45,952 nucleotides of DNA. It comes from Gemmatimonadota bacterium. Its GTDB lineage: Bacteria > Gemmatimonadota > Gemmatimonadetes > Longimicrobiales > Longimicrobiaceae. The translations under genes and the position numbers were made by a program. Every line of letters begins with the position of its first letter. Within the stretch, counting starts at the first letter, position 1. The DNA is taken from NCBI GenBank assembly GCA_007118565.1, contig SKRI01000064.1:1-45952 (forward strand), read 5' to 3'. Of the stretch, positions 33,914 to 43,094 are shown piece by piece. A model generated the notes under the pieces. That model was not told where the DNA came from, did no database searches, and saw only the letters and a list, made by a program, of their open reading frames with translations.

Positions 33914-34171
33914 TCAGGAAGCCGGAACCACGGCCACCCGGGTGCGGTTCCGCTTCTGGCGCTGGAACTCGACATGCCCGTCCGTCAGTGCGAACAGCGT
34001 GTCGTCACGACCGCGCCCCACGTTTGCCCCCGGGATGACGGAGGTGCCCCGCTGACGGACGATGATGTGCCCGGTGCGGACCTGCTCGCCGCCGAACTTC
34101 TTCACGCCCAGTCGCTGGGAGTTCGAATCGCGGCCGTTACGGGTCGAGCCGCCACCTTTCTTATGTGCCAT
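33914..34171 (-). CDS. rpmA: 50S ribosomal protein L27
   Basis: 85 residues. The N-terminus [20 protein letters not shown] matches the universal L27 start, followed by [21 protein letters not shown] and [16 protein letters not shown]. It helps place tRNA at the peptidyl-transferase centre. GGAGG lies seven nt before the ATG and overlaps the rplU stop region; the gap to rplU is only 9 bp, so the two are cotranscribed. The N-terminus is not extended by a cleavable leader as it is in Firmicutes. Confidence 0.98.
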   Translation of the reverse strand: MAHKKGGGSTRNGRDSNSQRLGVKKFGGEQVRTGHIIVRQRGTSVIPGANVGRGRDDTLFALTDGHVEFQRQKRNRTRVAVVPAS

Positions 34172-34180
34172 TGATCCCTC

Positions 34181-34498
34181 CTACTTCAGCGAGATATCCT
34201 GAATCCGAACTTCCGTGAAGCCCTGCCGGTGTCCCTGCTTCCGGCGATAGTTCTTCCGGCGCTTGTGCTTGAAGATCACGATCTTGTCGTCCTTGCCGTG
34301 ACCGACCACCTCGGCGGTGACCTTGGCCCCGTCGAGGAGGGGGCTGCCGACCGACACCTCGTCGTCCGAGGCGCCCATGAGGACCTCGTCGAAGGTGATG
34401 GTGTCACCCGGCTCCGCGGACGCCATGGAAGGAATCCGAATCGTTCTGCCCGCCTCTGCGCGGAACTGACGTCCGCCGGCACGGATGATTGCGTACAT
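34181..34498 (-). CDS. rplU: 50S ribosomal protein L21
   Basis: 105 residues from the ATG at 34498 (MYAIIRAGGRQFRAEAG), which is the normal L21 start; eleven upstream codons in frame are not family-like. The C-terminus has KIVIFKHKRRKNYRRKQGHRQ, the rRNA-binding signature. It is the first gene of the rplU-rpmA unit. A promoter lies 40-68 bp upstream, between the end of rng and this gene. Confidence 0.97.
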   Translation of the reverse strand: MYAIIRAGGRQFRAEAGRTIRIPSMASAEPGDTITFDEVLMGASDDEVSVGSPLLDGAKVTAEVVGHGKDDKIVIFKHKRRKNYRRKQGHRQGFTEVRIQDISLK

Positions 34499-34537
34499 CT
34501 CGTTGGTCTCCACGTGAAAAAACCCGAACAAACCTGG

Positions 34538-34566
34538 AATATGCCCGCGGGTGCTCCCGCTGTCAA
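34538..34566 (-). promoter_or_regulatory. Sigma-70-type promoter of rplU-rpmA
   Basis: On the minus strand TTGACA (34566-34561, perfect -35) is followed after exactly 17 nt by CATATT (34543-34538, 4/6). The leader to the L21 ATG is about 33 nt. The -35 lies inside an inverted repeat with CCCGCGG and CCGCGGG arms (34544-34573), which may also be the 3' structure of the upstream rng transcript or an operator. Confidence 0.7.
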
Positions 34567-34580
34567 CCGCGGGATGATGA

Positions 34581-36128
34581 CTACGTTACAGTGTAGTGGT
34601 GCGTCACATCCGGCCCGGCCCCGCCCGCGGCCACGATCCGGAAGCGGTCCTGCTGCATGAGCGGGTCGTCCCGCAGGTTCACCTGGACCCTGGTCTCCTG
34701 CTCGAGCCGCTTCAGCAGCCCCGGCTCCTGCTCCATGACGTAGAGGGCCACCTCGGGGTGGAGGCGGACGAGGACCTCCTTCTCCTTCCCTTCCGCCGAC
34801 ACCCTGCGCACTGCGCGCTCGATCCTACGCACCACCGTCTCCGGCGTGAAGATCCTCCCGGTCCCGCCGCAGGCCAGACAGGGCGTGGTCTGCAGCTGGT
34901 AGAGCGAGGGCCGCACCCGCTGGCGGGTCATCTCGATCAGCCCCAGATCCGAGACCTCGAAGGCACGGGTCCGTGCCCGGTCCCGACCGAGGTGGGTCCG
35001 CAGCTCCTGGAGGACCCGGTCCCGGTTGCCCTGCGACTCCATGTCGATGAAGTCGCAGACGATGATCCCGCCGATGTCCCGCAGGCGAAGCTGTCGCGCG
35101 ATCTCCTTTGCGGCGTCCACGTTCGTCTTCAGGACCGTCTTCTCCGGATCCTTCTTGCCGGTATAACGGCCGGTGTTGACGTCGATCGAGACCAGCGCCT
35201 CGGTCGGCTCGATGATGATGTGCCCGCCCGAGGGGAGGTCGACCTTCCGCTGGAAGGCGGCGGTGATCTCCGACTCGATCTCGTACTTGTCGAAGAGGGA
35301 GATGGGGCCGTCGTAGAGGTGGACCCGGCTCTTGAGCGAAGGGTCGACCGACTCCAGGTATTGCTCCACCTCGCGGTACACCTCCGCTCCGTCGATGGTC
35401 AGGGAGTCCACCTTCTCGGAGAAGAGGTCCCGGATGATCCCGGCAGTGAGCTTCGCCTCGCGGTGCAGCGCCTTCGGCCCCTTTCCCCGGGAGGAGCGCC
35501 GCTTGACCTGCTTCCAGGTGCTGTGGAGCGAATCGAACTCCCGCTTGAAGGTCTCCTTGGTGAGCTCCTCGCCCACCGTGCGGATGATGACCCCGCCGGA
35601 ATCCTTGGGCATCACCTCGCGGGCCAGCTCTCGCAGCCGGAGGCGCTCGGCGCGGTCCTCGATCTTCCGGGATACGCCGACATGATTCGACATCGGCATG
35701 TAGACCAGGAAGCGTCCCGGGAGCGAGATCTGCGCGGTCAGCCGGGGGCCCTTGGTACTGATCGGCTCCTTGGTGACCTGAACGAGAATCTCCTGCCCCT
35801 TCTGGAGGATATCCTGGATGGGAGGAAGGTCCCTGCGCGAGCGCCGGCGCCCCCCGCCGCCGGAGGAGGAGGGCTCGTCCTCGTCGTCCTCGTCGTCCTC
35901 CTCGGTCGCGGCATCCGAGACGTGCAGGAAGCCGGCCTTGTCCGTGCCGATGTCCACGAAGGCGGCCTGGATCCCGGGGAGGACAGCTTCGACCTTCCCG
36001 AGGTAGATATCGCCCACCAGACGCGTTGCGTCCGGTCGATCCACCATCAGCTCGACCAACGAATCGTCCTCGATGATCGCGACCCGCGTCTCCGACGCCG
36101 TCGTGGTCATCAGGATCTCGCGCTTCAT
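34581..36128 (-). CDS. rng: Ribonuclease G/E family endoribonuclease
   Basis: 515 residues, RNase G size. The S1 domain (residues ~38-125) contains GDIYLGKVEAVLPGIQAAFVDIG and an acidic/Gly/Arg insertion (about 73-101: EEDDEDDEDE, then SSSGGGGRRRSRR). The catalytic part has VSIDVNTGRYTGKKDPEKT and CDFIDMESQGNR (the two metal-binding Asp), then CLACGGTGRI (zinc-link Cys pair), DLGLIEMTRQRVRP and a small C-terminal domain. It processes rRNA 5' ends and mRNAs. The ATG at 36128 matches family starts (MKREIL...TASETRVAI). Its place before rplU-rpmA is a common bacterial arrangement. It lies 37 bp downstream of the acyl-CoA dehydrogenase gene. Confidence 0.93.
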   Translation of the reverse strand: MKREILMTTTASETRVAIIEDDSLVELMVDRPDATRLVGDIYLGKVEAVLPGIQAAFVDIGTDKAGFLHVSDAATEEDDEDDEDEPSSSGGGGRRRSRRDLPPIQDILQKGQEILVQVTKEPISTKGPRLTAQISLPGRFLVYMPMSNHVGVSRKIEDRAERLRLRELAREVMPKDSGGVIIRTVGEELTKETFKREFDSLHSTWKQVKRRSSRGKGPKALHREAKLTAGIIRDLFSEKVDSLTIDGAEVYREVEQYLESVDPSLKSRVHLYDGPISLFDKYEIESEITAAFQRKVDLPSGGHIIIEPTEALVSIDVNTGRYTGKKDPEKTVLKTNVDAAKEIARQLRLRDIGGIIVCDFIDMESQGNRDRVLQELRTHLGRDRARTRAFEVSDLGLIEMTRQRVRPSLYQLQTTPCLACGGTGRIFTPETVVRRIERAVRRVSAEGKEKEVLVRLHPEVALYVMEQEPGLLKRLEQETRVQVNLRDDPLMQQDRFRIVAAGGAGPDVTHHYTVT

Positions 36129-36165
36129 CTCCCCACCCCCGTGCCGATCTCTTCGGTCGCGCCCA

Positions 36166-37377
36166 CTACGAGAGCAGCTCGCGAACGAGATGGCGCGCGA
36201 TCACCATGCGCTGTATCTCGCTCGTACCCTCTCCGATCTCGCAGATCTTGGCGTCCCGCATCATCCGCTCGACCGGGTACTCCTTGATGTAGCCGTAGCC
36301 GCCATGGATCTGAACGGCCTTGGTGGTAGCCCGCATGGCCAGCTCCGAGGCGAACAGCTTGGCAATGGCCGCCTGCTTCGAGAACGGCTCGCCGCGCGAC
36401 TTGAGCCAGGTCGCATGGAAGACCAGGTGCTTGGCGGCCTCGATCTCGGTGGCCATGTCCGCAAGCATGAACTGGATGCCCTGGAACTCGTGCAGCTTCT
36501 GGCCGAACTGCTTCCGCTCGTCCGCGTAGCGGAGCGCCTCCTCCATGGCCCCTTCGGCCAGGCCGAGCGAGAGGGCGGCGATGCCGATCCTGCCGGAGTC
36601 CAGCGTCTTCATGAAGTTGACGAACCCCTTCCCCGGCTCCCCCAGGACGTTCTCGTCCGGGACGAAGGCGTCCTCCATGATCAGCTCGCGCGTGTCCGAC
36701 GCGCGCCACCCCATCTTGTCCTCCTTCTTCCCGGCGCGGACCCCGTCGATGAAGTCCAGATCTTCGGCGTGACCGACCCCGACCTCCCGCGTCTTCTCCA
36801 GATCCGTGGTGGGCTTGGTGACGATGAAGGAGGTGATGCCCTTGGATCCTTTGTCCCGCTCGGTGACCGCGGTGACGACGAACACCTCCCCGACTCCGGC
36901 ATGGGTGATGAAGCGCTTGGTACCGTTCAGGACATAGCCGCCGTCCACCTTGCGGGCCATGGTCTCGGTCCCCGAAGCGTCCGAGCCGGCGCCCGGCTCG
37001 GTGAGCCCGAAGCCGCCGAGCACGCGGCCGGCGGCGAGGAGCGGGAGAAACCGCTCCTTCTGCGCATCCGTGCCGAAGTTGACGATCGGCGAGGTTCCGA
37101 GCGTGGTGTGTGCCGACACGGTGATGGCGTGGGAGGCATCCACCTTGGCCAGCTCGTGGAGGACGATCATGTAGCTCATGTCGTCCATGCCGGCACCGCC
37201 CACCTCCTCGGACCACGGGACGCCGAAGAGCCCCAGCTCCCCCATCTTCCGGACGTTATCCCACGGGAAGATCGCGTCGCGGTCCATCTCCTCGGCCACG
37301 GGCGCGATCTCGTTGCGGGCGAAATCGCGAACCATGTCGCGGATCATATAGTGACTGTCGTCGAAATACCGATCCAT
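36166..37377 (-). CDS. Acyl-CoA dehydrogenase
   Basis: 403 residues. The FAD enzyme catalyses the first step of beta-oxidation. Motifs include GGFGLTEPGAGSDASG (FAD/substrate-binding), GWRASDTRELIMEDAFVP, LDSGRIGIAALSLG, YADERKQFGQKLHEFQGIQF and VQIHGGYGYIKEYPVERMMRDAKI. The catalytic base is the Glu (~383) in GEGTSEIQR, at the place of MCAD Glu376; the preceding residue is Gly where Tyr is usual. It is similar to short/branched-chain acyl-CoA dehydrogenases; the substrate is not certain. It supplies the activity missing from the 25989-32363 cluster, although it lies on the other strand and near rng. Confidence 0.93.
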   Translation of the reverse strand: MDRYFDDSHYMIRDMVRDFARNEIAPVAEEMDRDAIFPWDNVRKMGELGLFGVPWSEEVGGAGMDDMSYMIVLHELAKVDASHAITVSAHTTLGTSPIVNFGTDAQKERFLPLLAAGRVLGGFGLTEPGAGSDASGTETMARKVDGGYVLNGTKRFITHAGVGEVFVVTAVTERDKGSKGITSFIVTKPTTDLEKTREVGVGHAEDLDFIDGVRAGKKEDKMGWRASDTRELIMEDAFVPDENVLGEPGKGFVNFMKTLDSGRIGIAALSLGLAEGAMEEALRYADERKQFGQKLHEFQGIQFMLADMATEIEAAKHLVFHATWLKSRGEPFSKQAAIAKLFASELAMRATTKAVQIHGGYGYIKEYPVERMMRDAKICEIGEGTSEIQRMVIARHLVRELLS

Positions 37378-37501
37378 GGGCTCCGATGCCGGGAGAATGG
37401 GGACGCGTTCCGGGAAAAGACTGCAAGTTACGCCGCGAAACCCTTGCCGGAAACCCCGCTGCGACGTTACGGCGCAGATCGAGCGGCGCTGCGGCGGGTG
37501 A

Positions 37502-39847
37502 TCAGCCCCGGAACCTGCGGATCCGCTCGAGGAGGGCGGCCCCGTACTTCCCGAGCTTGGCGGGCCCCACCCCCGGGATGGTCAGCAGCTCGTCGTCGTC
37601 CGCGGGACGTGCGCGCGAAAGCGCGGCGAGCGTCCGGTCGTGGAAGACGACGAAGGGTGGCACGTCATGCTCCTCGGCCAGCTCCCTGCGGAGCACCTTG
37701 AGGTCGGCGTAGAGCGCGGCCTCCTCTGCGCTGGGGGGAGCGGGCGGCGCCTCGCGCGGGGGCTGCGAAGAAGGGACGGAGGGAGGGGCCGGGAGAGGCG
37801 CGGCCGCCTCGCGGTCTCCGCCGTGGCGGGACACGACATCCAGGATCGCGGCGCCGTAGCGACGGAGCGTGTCCGGGCCCACGCCCCGGATCTCGAGCAG
37901 GGCGGTGCCATCCGTCGGACGCGCCGCCGCGATCCCCCGCAGCACCGCGTCGGTGGCCACCATGAAGGGCGGGACCTCCTGCTTGCGAGCCAGCTTCCGC
38001 CGCAGCGCGCGGAGGTCGTCGAAGAGCGGGCGGTCGCCTGCGGCCACGTCGTCGGGCGCGAGAGGCGCGGCCCGCGCCGCACCCCGGCCGCGGGTCGCGG
38101 CTCCCTTCCGCTCCCGCTTCTCGGCGGTGCCCAGGCAGTTGTCGCAGGCGCCGCAGTCGTCGAAGGAGATACGCTCTCCGAAGTACTCCAGGATGAACCG
38201 GCGGCGGCACCCCTCCGTGTACGCGTATCCCTGCATCTGGCGGAGCTTCTCCTCCTCGGCGCGGCGACGCTTCCCCCGGTCCCCCCAGTCGACGGGAAGC
38301 CGCGCGGGATCGAGGCGGGAGTCGGGGAGGAAGAAGCCGCCGTCGGCCCCCGGGGCGCGCCAATCGAGCATGCCGCGGGCGCGAAGCCCGTCCAACCGGG
38401 CGCGCACCTCCCGCATCTCCACGCCGCGTCCGGCAAGCTTCCGCGCGGGCACCATCACCCCCTGGTAGCTTCCCTTCCCGCCAGTCAGCCAGACCCGGCG
38501 CAGGAGGTCGCGCTCGGCTCCCTCCGGGAGCTCGTCGCGAATCCGCTCCGGGGAGGCGATCAGCTTGACCCAGAGGGCGTCCGCTCCGCCCGGGGGAACG
38601 GCGTGGATCACCCCCTCGGAGACCAGGAGCCGGAGCGCTGCCTCCACCTGCCTGTCGCCGCGAACCCCCTCCAGCGTCCTGGCGAAGTCCCGCGATGGCC
38701 GCTCCATCATCCCGTCCGGGCCGGCATGCTCCCGCAGCCCGCGATAGACGCGTTCCACCACCTCGCGCGGCGGGTGTCGCTGCTCGATGAAGAACTCGTG
38801 CGTGAAGCGGTCCGGGTAGGAGTGCAGCATCACGCACTCGGAGGGGTCTCCATCCCGCCCGGCGCGACCCGCCTCCTGGTAGTACGCCTCCAGCGTCCCC
38901 GGCATGTTGTAGTGCACCACGAGCCGCACGTCCGGCTTGTCGATCCCCATGCCGAAGGCGTTGGTCGCCACCACCACCGCCACCTCGCCGGTCATGAACC
39001 GCTCCTGGATCTCCTTGCGTCGGGGTGCGGCGAGCCCGCCGTGATATCCGACCGCCGGAATTCTCACCCCGTTGAGCAGCGCAGTCAGCGCGTCTACCGT
39101 CTTGCGCGTGGCAGCGTAGACGATGGAGGAGCCTTCGGCCTCGCGCAGGAGGGAGACGACGCGGCGGTCTCGCTCCGAATCGTTCTTCGACGGCACCACG
39201 TGCAGGGAGAGGTTCCGCCGGTCGAAGCCCGCCACCCGCACCTCGGGATCGCGCAGGTCGAGCTGGCGGACGATGTCCTCACGCACCTCCGGGGTGGCCG
39301 TGGCGGTCAGCGCCACCACCGGCGGATTCCCAACGATCTCGCGTGCCCGCGCCAGTCGGGTGTACGCCGGTCGGAAGTCGTGCCCCCACTGGGAGATGCA
39401 GTGGGCCTCGTCGATGGCGAGCAGCGACACGTGGACCCGCTCCGCCCACGCCCGGAAGGTGCGCGTGTCGAAGCGCTCGGGCGCCACGTAGACCATGCGG
39501 TACCCGCCGCTCTCGGCCTCGTCCAGCCGCGCCGTCATCTCCGAGCCGGAGAGGGTGGAGTTGATGAAGGTGGCGGGGAGGCCGCGCTCGCGGAGCCCGT
39601 CGACCTGGTCCTTCATGAGGGAGATGAGGGGCGAGACCACCACCGTCACCCCCTTTCCGAGGAGCGCCGGCACCTGGTAGCAGACGGATTTTCCGCCCCC
39701 GGTCGGCATGACGATGAGCGCGTCGCGCCCGGAGACGACGGCCTCCACCGCGGAGACCTGCGACGGCCGGAAGTCGTCGAACCCCCAGTGCTCGCGCAGG
39801 ACCCTGCGGGCGTCGTCGAGGGTGGGGGGCGCGGCTTCCGTGGTCAC
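37502..39847 (-). CDS. recQ: RecQ-family DNA helicase (second copy) with tandem HRDC domains
   Basis: 781 residues. Motifs in order are FRPSQVSAVEAV, Walker A MPTGGGKSVCYQ, VVSPLISLMKDQV, DEAH box IDEAHCISQWGHDFRP, ALTATATPEV, NAFGMGIDKPDVR, YYQEAGRAGRDG, and a zinc site with EGCRRRFILEYFG then CGACDNC. Two HRDC domains follow, each with an L[RK].[KL]RREL/KLARK..VPPF core and an IRGVGP or IPGVGP motif (about 640-710 and 708-781), separated by a Pro-rich linker. Standard RecQ has one HRDC. It is closer to E. coli RecQ than the 21638-23590 copy. It initiates a minus-strand stretch; a tentative promoter lies at 39887-39915. Confidence 0.93.
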   Translation of the reverse strand: MTTEAAPPTLDDARRVLREHWGFDDFRPSQVSAVEAVVSGRDALIVMPTGGGKSVCYQVPALLGKGVTVVVSPLISLMKDQVDGLRERGLPATFINSTLSGSEMTARLDEAESGGYRMVYVAPERFDTRTFRAWAERVHVSLLAIDEAHCISQWGHDFRPAYTRLARAREIVGNPPVVALTATATPEVREDIVRQLDLRDPEVRVAGFDRRNLSLHVVPSKNDSERDRRVVSLLREAEGSSIVYAATRKTVDALTALLNGVRIPAVGYHGGLAAPRRKEIQERFMTGEVAVVVATNAFGMGIDKPDVRLVVHYNMPGTLEAYYQEAGRAGRDGDPSECVMLHSYPDRFTHEFFIEQRHPPREVVERVYRGLREHAGPDGMMERPSRDFARTLEGVRGDRQVEAALRLLVSEGVIHAVPPGGADALWVKLIASPERIRDELPEGAERDLLRRVWLTGGKGSYQGVMVPARKLAGRGVEMREVRARLDGLRARGMLDWRAPGADGGFFLPDSRLDPARLPVDWGDRGKRRRAEEEKLRQMQGYAYTEGCRRRFILEYFGERISFDDCGACDNCLGTAEKRERKGAATRGRGAARAAPLAPDDVAAGDRPLFDDLRALRRKLARKQEVPPFMVATDAVLRGIAAARPTDGTALLEIRGVGPDTLRRYGAAILDVVSRHGGDREAAAPLPAPPSVPSSQPPREAPPAPPSAEEAALYADLKVLRRELAEEHDVPPFVVFHDRTLAALSRARPADDDELLTIPGVGPAKLGKYGAALLERIRRFRG

Positions 39848-40104
39848 GGATCTCCAGGCGGGTGAGGGGACGTGCGTGCGCCATCGAATCTGGAGGCCAC
39901 CTGCCGGGGGGGCAACCGTCCGGTCGGTCTAGCAGGTCGGCCAGCCGCCGGGAGATGGAGAGCCCGAGTCCCGTGCCCCCCGCCGGCGCTCGGCAGGACG
40001 ATGCGCACCGGCATGGTTCTGGCGCGGATCATCATACGCGCGGGGCGCTGCTCCCCATCTCCGCGCTCCACCCTGCATTCCCCCAGGCTTGCCCCGGAGG
40101 CCGT
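39848..40104. other. 257-bp divergent intergenic region
   Basis: Between the divergent recQ2 and diguanylate-cyclase/phosphodiesterase genes. It holds a tentative minus-strand recQ2 promoter and, at the right end, the GGAGG ribosome site of the plus-strand gene. The plus frame is open back to 39862 but reads as Arg/Ser/Pro-rich noise. No riboswitch fold was recognised. Confidence 0.4.
39887..39915 (-). promoter_or_regulatory. Tentative promoter of the second recQ gene
   Basis: On the minus strand TTGCCC (39915-39910), 17 nt, CAGATT (39892-39887). The -35 is identical to that of the tetR promoter. The -10 is weak (3/6). The start site would lie about 30 nt before the ATG. Confidence 0.3.
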
Positions 40105-43020
40105 ATGCGGCTCGCTCGCGCTGGTAAGCTTCGCTGGCGGCTACTCCTGCTCGTGGGGATGACCGCCGTTCCGGTGCTCGGCCTCATCATTCATACGAAC
40201 CTCGAGCAGCGCGACGCCGCCGCTGCCGAGGCGCATCGGGAGGCGGCGGCCCTCGCCTACATGGCGAGCAGCGACTACCAGCGGATCGTCGCAGAAGCAC
40301 GTCAGCTTCTGATGCTCCTCTCGCGCCTCCCCGATGTTCATGCCGCCTCCCCGGCGGAGTGCGGGCGCTTCCTCAGTCGGCTCCTCACCGATGACGCGCC
40401 GTGGAGGAACCTCGGCCTCATACGCCCTGACGGGCAGCTCGTCTGCAGCGCCCTGCACTTCGAGCCCCCCGTCGACCTCTCCGATCGGTCGTATTTCCGC
40501 CGCGCGCTCGAGAGCGGGGAGTTCTCGATCGGTGACTTCCAGGTGGGGCGCGTGACCGGGGAGGCCGCCGTGAACTTCGGCACCCCCGTGAGGGACGAGG
40601 AGGGAGATGTGGAGGGGGTGGTCTATGCGGCCCTTCCGCTCGTCTGGCTGCAGCAACGGGCGGTGCGCGCAGATCTTCCCGAGGGGTCGATCATCGTGGT
40701 GGTCGATCCGGCCGGCACGCTGCTGGCCCGCTTTCCCGAGCGACCCGACTGGATGGGGCGCGACATCCGCGACACGCCGCTCGGCCGGGCGATCCAGGCC
40801 ACGGGCGGCGTCGGCTCCGCCGAAGAAGAGGCGCTCGACGGGGTCGAGCGGCTCTTCGCCTTCCAGCCGCTGGAGGCCGCCGGCGTCTCCCGAGTGACCA
40901 TCGCGGTGGGGATCCCGAGCCGGGTGGCGTTCGCGGAGGCGCAGCGTGGGCTCGCTCGCAACCTTGCCCTGCTGGCCTTCATCACGCTGTTCGTCCTGGG
41001 GATCGCATGGTGGGGGAGCGACTTCTTCGTGCTCCGTCACGTGCGTGGCCTCGTGGAGGCCACGGGCCGGCTTGCGTCCGGGGACCTGCGAGCACGGGCG
41101 AAAACCGCCGACGACCGGGGCGAGCTGGCGGAGCTGGCCCGCTCCTTCAATACGATGGCCGACGCGCTGGAGAAGCGCGCCCGGGAGGCCGACGGGCACC
41201 TGCATCGGATCTCCCGGTTGAACCGTGTGCAGCGGGTGCTGAGCGGAATCAACAGCACCATCCTCCGCATCCGCGATCGTCAGGCGCTGCTCGACGAGGT
41301 GTGCCGCATCTCCGTGGAGGAAGGTCGATTCCCCGCGGTCTGGATCGCGGAGCCGGACGAGGAGGGCGTGGCGACGGTCACGACCCGGGCCGGGGATGCG
41401 GGAGATCTGGTCGACCACCTCCCCCCTTCCACGGAGGGCGACCCGGTCTCCGACGCCCTCCGGACCGGGAAGGTGATAGTGGCGAACGATGTCGAGAGCG
41501 ATTCCTGCACGGCCGCCTGGCGCGACGTCCTCCGGAACTTCGGGTACCGGTCACTCGCCGCGCTCCCTGTCGGTAAGGACGGCGCCGTGGAAGGCATCCT
41601 GGTCCTCTGCTCGCTCGAGGCCGGGGTCTTCGATCGCGACGAGATGCGGCTCCTGCGCGACGTGGCCGGCGACGCCGCCCTTGGCCTCGAGTCGATCGCC
41701 AACGAGGAGCACATCGAATACATCGCCAACTACGACTCCCTTACCGGTCTCGCCAACCGCACGCTCTTCTCCGAGCGTTTGCGACTCGCCGTGGGAATCG
41801 CACGGACCGGTCGACACACCACCGCCGTCCTGCTTCTCAAGATCGACCGGTTCGGTCAGCTCACCGCCACGGCGGGTCAGCATGTCGGCGATGCCACGCT
41901 GGAGATGCTCGCGAGGTACCTGACCGAGTCGGTGAGCGAGGGGGATACCGTCTCCCGCGTCGGCTCGGGTGAGTTCGGAGTCGTGCTCGCGGAGCTGGAG
42001 GCGCCGGAGGATGCGGCAGGGCTTGCAGGCGCCATCCTGGACGGGGCACCCACCTCCTTCGAAGGGGACGACGAGACCGTTTTCATCACCTACAGCATGG
42101 GGGTGGCGCTCTACCCTCACGATGCGGAGGACGCCGGCGGTCTCGTCCGCAACGCCACCCTCGCGCTCCGCACGGCGACCCAGAGCGCACACAACAGCTA
42201 CGCCTTCTTCTCCTCCGAGCTCGACACGCGCGCCCGACGCCGCCACCTCATCGAGAAGCAGCTTCGGAAGGCGCTCGCCGCGGACGAGCTCACGCTGGCC
42301 TATCAGCCCGTGGTGGACCTCGAGACCCGCCGCGTCATCGGGGTGGAATCGCTCCTCCGCTGGGAGAACGCCGAGTTGGGAACGATCTCTCCGGCGGAGT
42401 TCATCCCGGTAGCGGAGGAGACCGGGCTGATCTCTTCCATCGGGGAGTGGATCCTCCGGACAGCCTGCCTGCAGGGCCGCGAGTGGCACGAGCGCGGATT
42501 CGGTGACATCCACATGAATGTGAACGTTTCCGTCCGGCAGCTGGCCGAGGACGGGTTCGTCGATCGCATCGAGCAGATCCTGGCCGAGGCGCGCTTCGAC
42601 CCCCGGGCGCTGGCGCTCGGGATCGAGATCACCGAGACCGAGCTGATGGAGAACGTGGCCTCGACGGTGCCCTCCATCACTCGCCTGCGGGAGATGGGGC
42701 TCGACGTGTACATCGACGACTTCGGCACCGGCTACTCCTCGCTCAGCTACCTGCGTGAGCTTCCTATCGACACCCTGAAGGTGGACATCTCCTTCATCCG
42801 GGATCTACCCGACAACGCGGACGCGGTAGCGGTCGTGCGCGCGATCATCGCGCTGGCGCGCGGCCTGGAGCTCCGGGTCATCGCGGAAGGGGTGGAGACT
42901 GAGGGCCAGCTGAAGCTGCTGCAGGAGATGGGTTGCGATTCCGTGCAGGGATTCCTCTTCAGCCGGCCCGGCACACCCGAGGAGATCGAGCCGCTCTTCG
43001 AACAGCCGGTCACCGTCTAG
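40105..43020 (+). CDS. Membrane sensor with HAMP, GAF, degenerate GGDEF and EAL domains (c-di-GMP phosphodiesterase)
   Basis: 971 residues. TM1 (~10-28) and TM2 (~288-305) bracket a periplasmic dCache-like sensor domain; HAMP follows (~306-365, ending SFNTMADALE), then GAF (~390-535), GGDEF (~545-710) and EAL (~720-965). The GGDEF signature is GSGEF (620-624), so cyclase activity is doubtful. The EAL site keeps ESL (748-750), NVNVSVRQL, EITETELME, DDFGTGYSS (Asp871-872), LKVDISF and AEGVETEGQL, so hydrolysis of c-di-GMP is likely. It probably links an extracellular signal to the motile/sessile switch. The start at 40105 is set by GGAGG five nt before ATG and by TM1. Divergent from recQ2, convergent with the S10 peptidase. 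Confidence 0.92.
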   Translation: MRLARAGKLRWRLLLLVGMTAVPVLGLIIHTNLEQRDAAAAEAHREAAALAYMASSDYQRIVAEARQLLMLLSRLPDVHAASPAECGRFLSRLLTDDAPWRNLGLIRPDGQLVCSALHFEPPVDLSDRSYFRRALESGEFSIGDFQVGRVTGEAAVNFGTPVRDEEGDVEGVVYAALPLVWLQQRAVRADLPEGSIIVVVDPAGTLLARFPERPDWMGRDIRDTPLGRAIQATGGVGSAEEEALDGVERLFAFQPLEAAGVSRVTIAVGIPSRVAFAEAQRGLARNLALLAFITLFVLGIAWWGSDFFVLRHVRGLVEATGRLASGDLRARAKTADDRGELAELARSFNTMADALEKRAREADGHLHRISRLNRVQRVLSGINSTILRIRDRQALLDEVCRISVEEGRFPAVWIAEPDEEGVATVTTRAGDAGDLVDHLPPSTEGDPVSDALRTGKVIVANDVESDSCTAAWRDVLRNFGYRSLAALPVGKDGAVEGILVLCSLEAGVFDRDEMRLLRDVAGDAALGLESIANEEHIEYIANYDSLTGLANRTLFSERLRLAVGIARTGRHTTAVLLLKIDRFGQLTATAGQHVGDATLEMLARYLTESVSEGDTVSRVGSGEFGVVLAELEAPEDAAGLAGAILDGAPTSFEGDDETVFITYSMGVALYPHDAEDAGGLVRNATLALRTATQSAHNSYAFFSSELDTRARRRHLIEKQLRKALAADELTLAYQPVVDLETRRVIGVESLLRWENAELGTISPAEFIPVAEETGLISSIGEWILRTACLQGREWHERGFGDIHMNVNVSVRQLAEDGFVDRIEQILAEARFDPRALALGIEITETELMENVASTVPSITRLREMGLDVYIDDFGTGYSSLSYLRELPIDTLKVDISFIRDLPDNADAVAVVRAIIALARGLELRVIAEGVETEGQLKLLQEMGCDSVQGFLFSRPGTPEEIEPLFEQPVTV

Positions 43021-43094
43021 CGCCCCCGCTGGTTGAACGAAAAAAGGGCAACGCCGCTGGTCTTCCCATCTTCCCTTCCCCGGCTCGCTCCGCC

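Noticed and set aside
39862-40104. 81-codon N-terminal extension of the EAL protein
   Set aside because: Arg/Ser/Pro-rich noise; a GGAGG site and the first membrane helix define the start at 40105.
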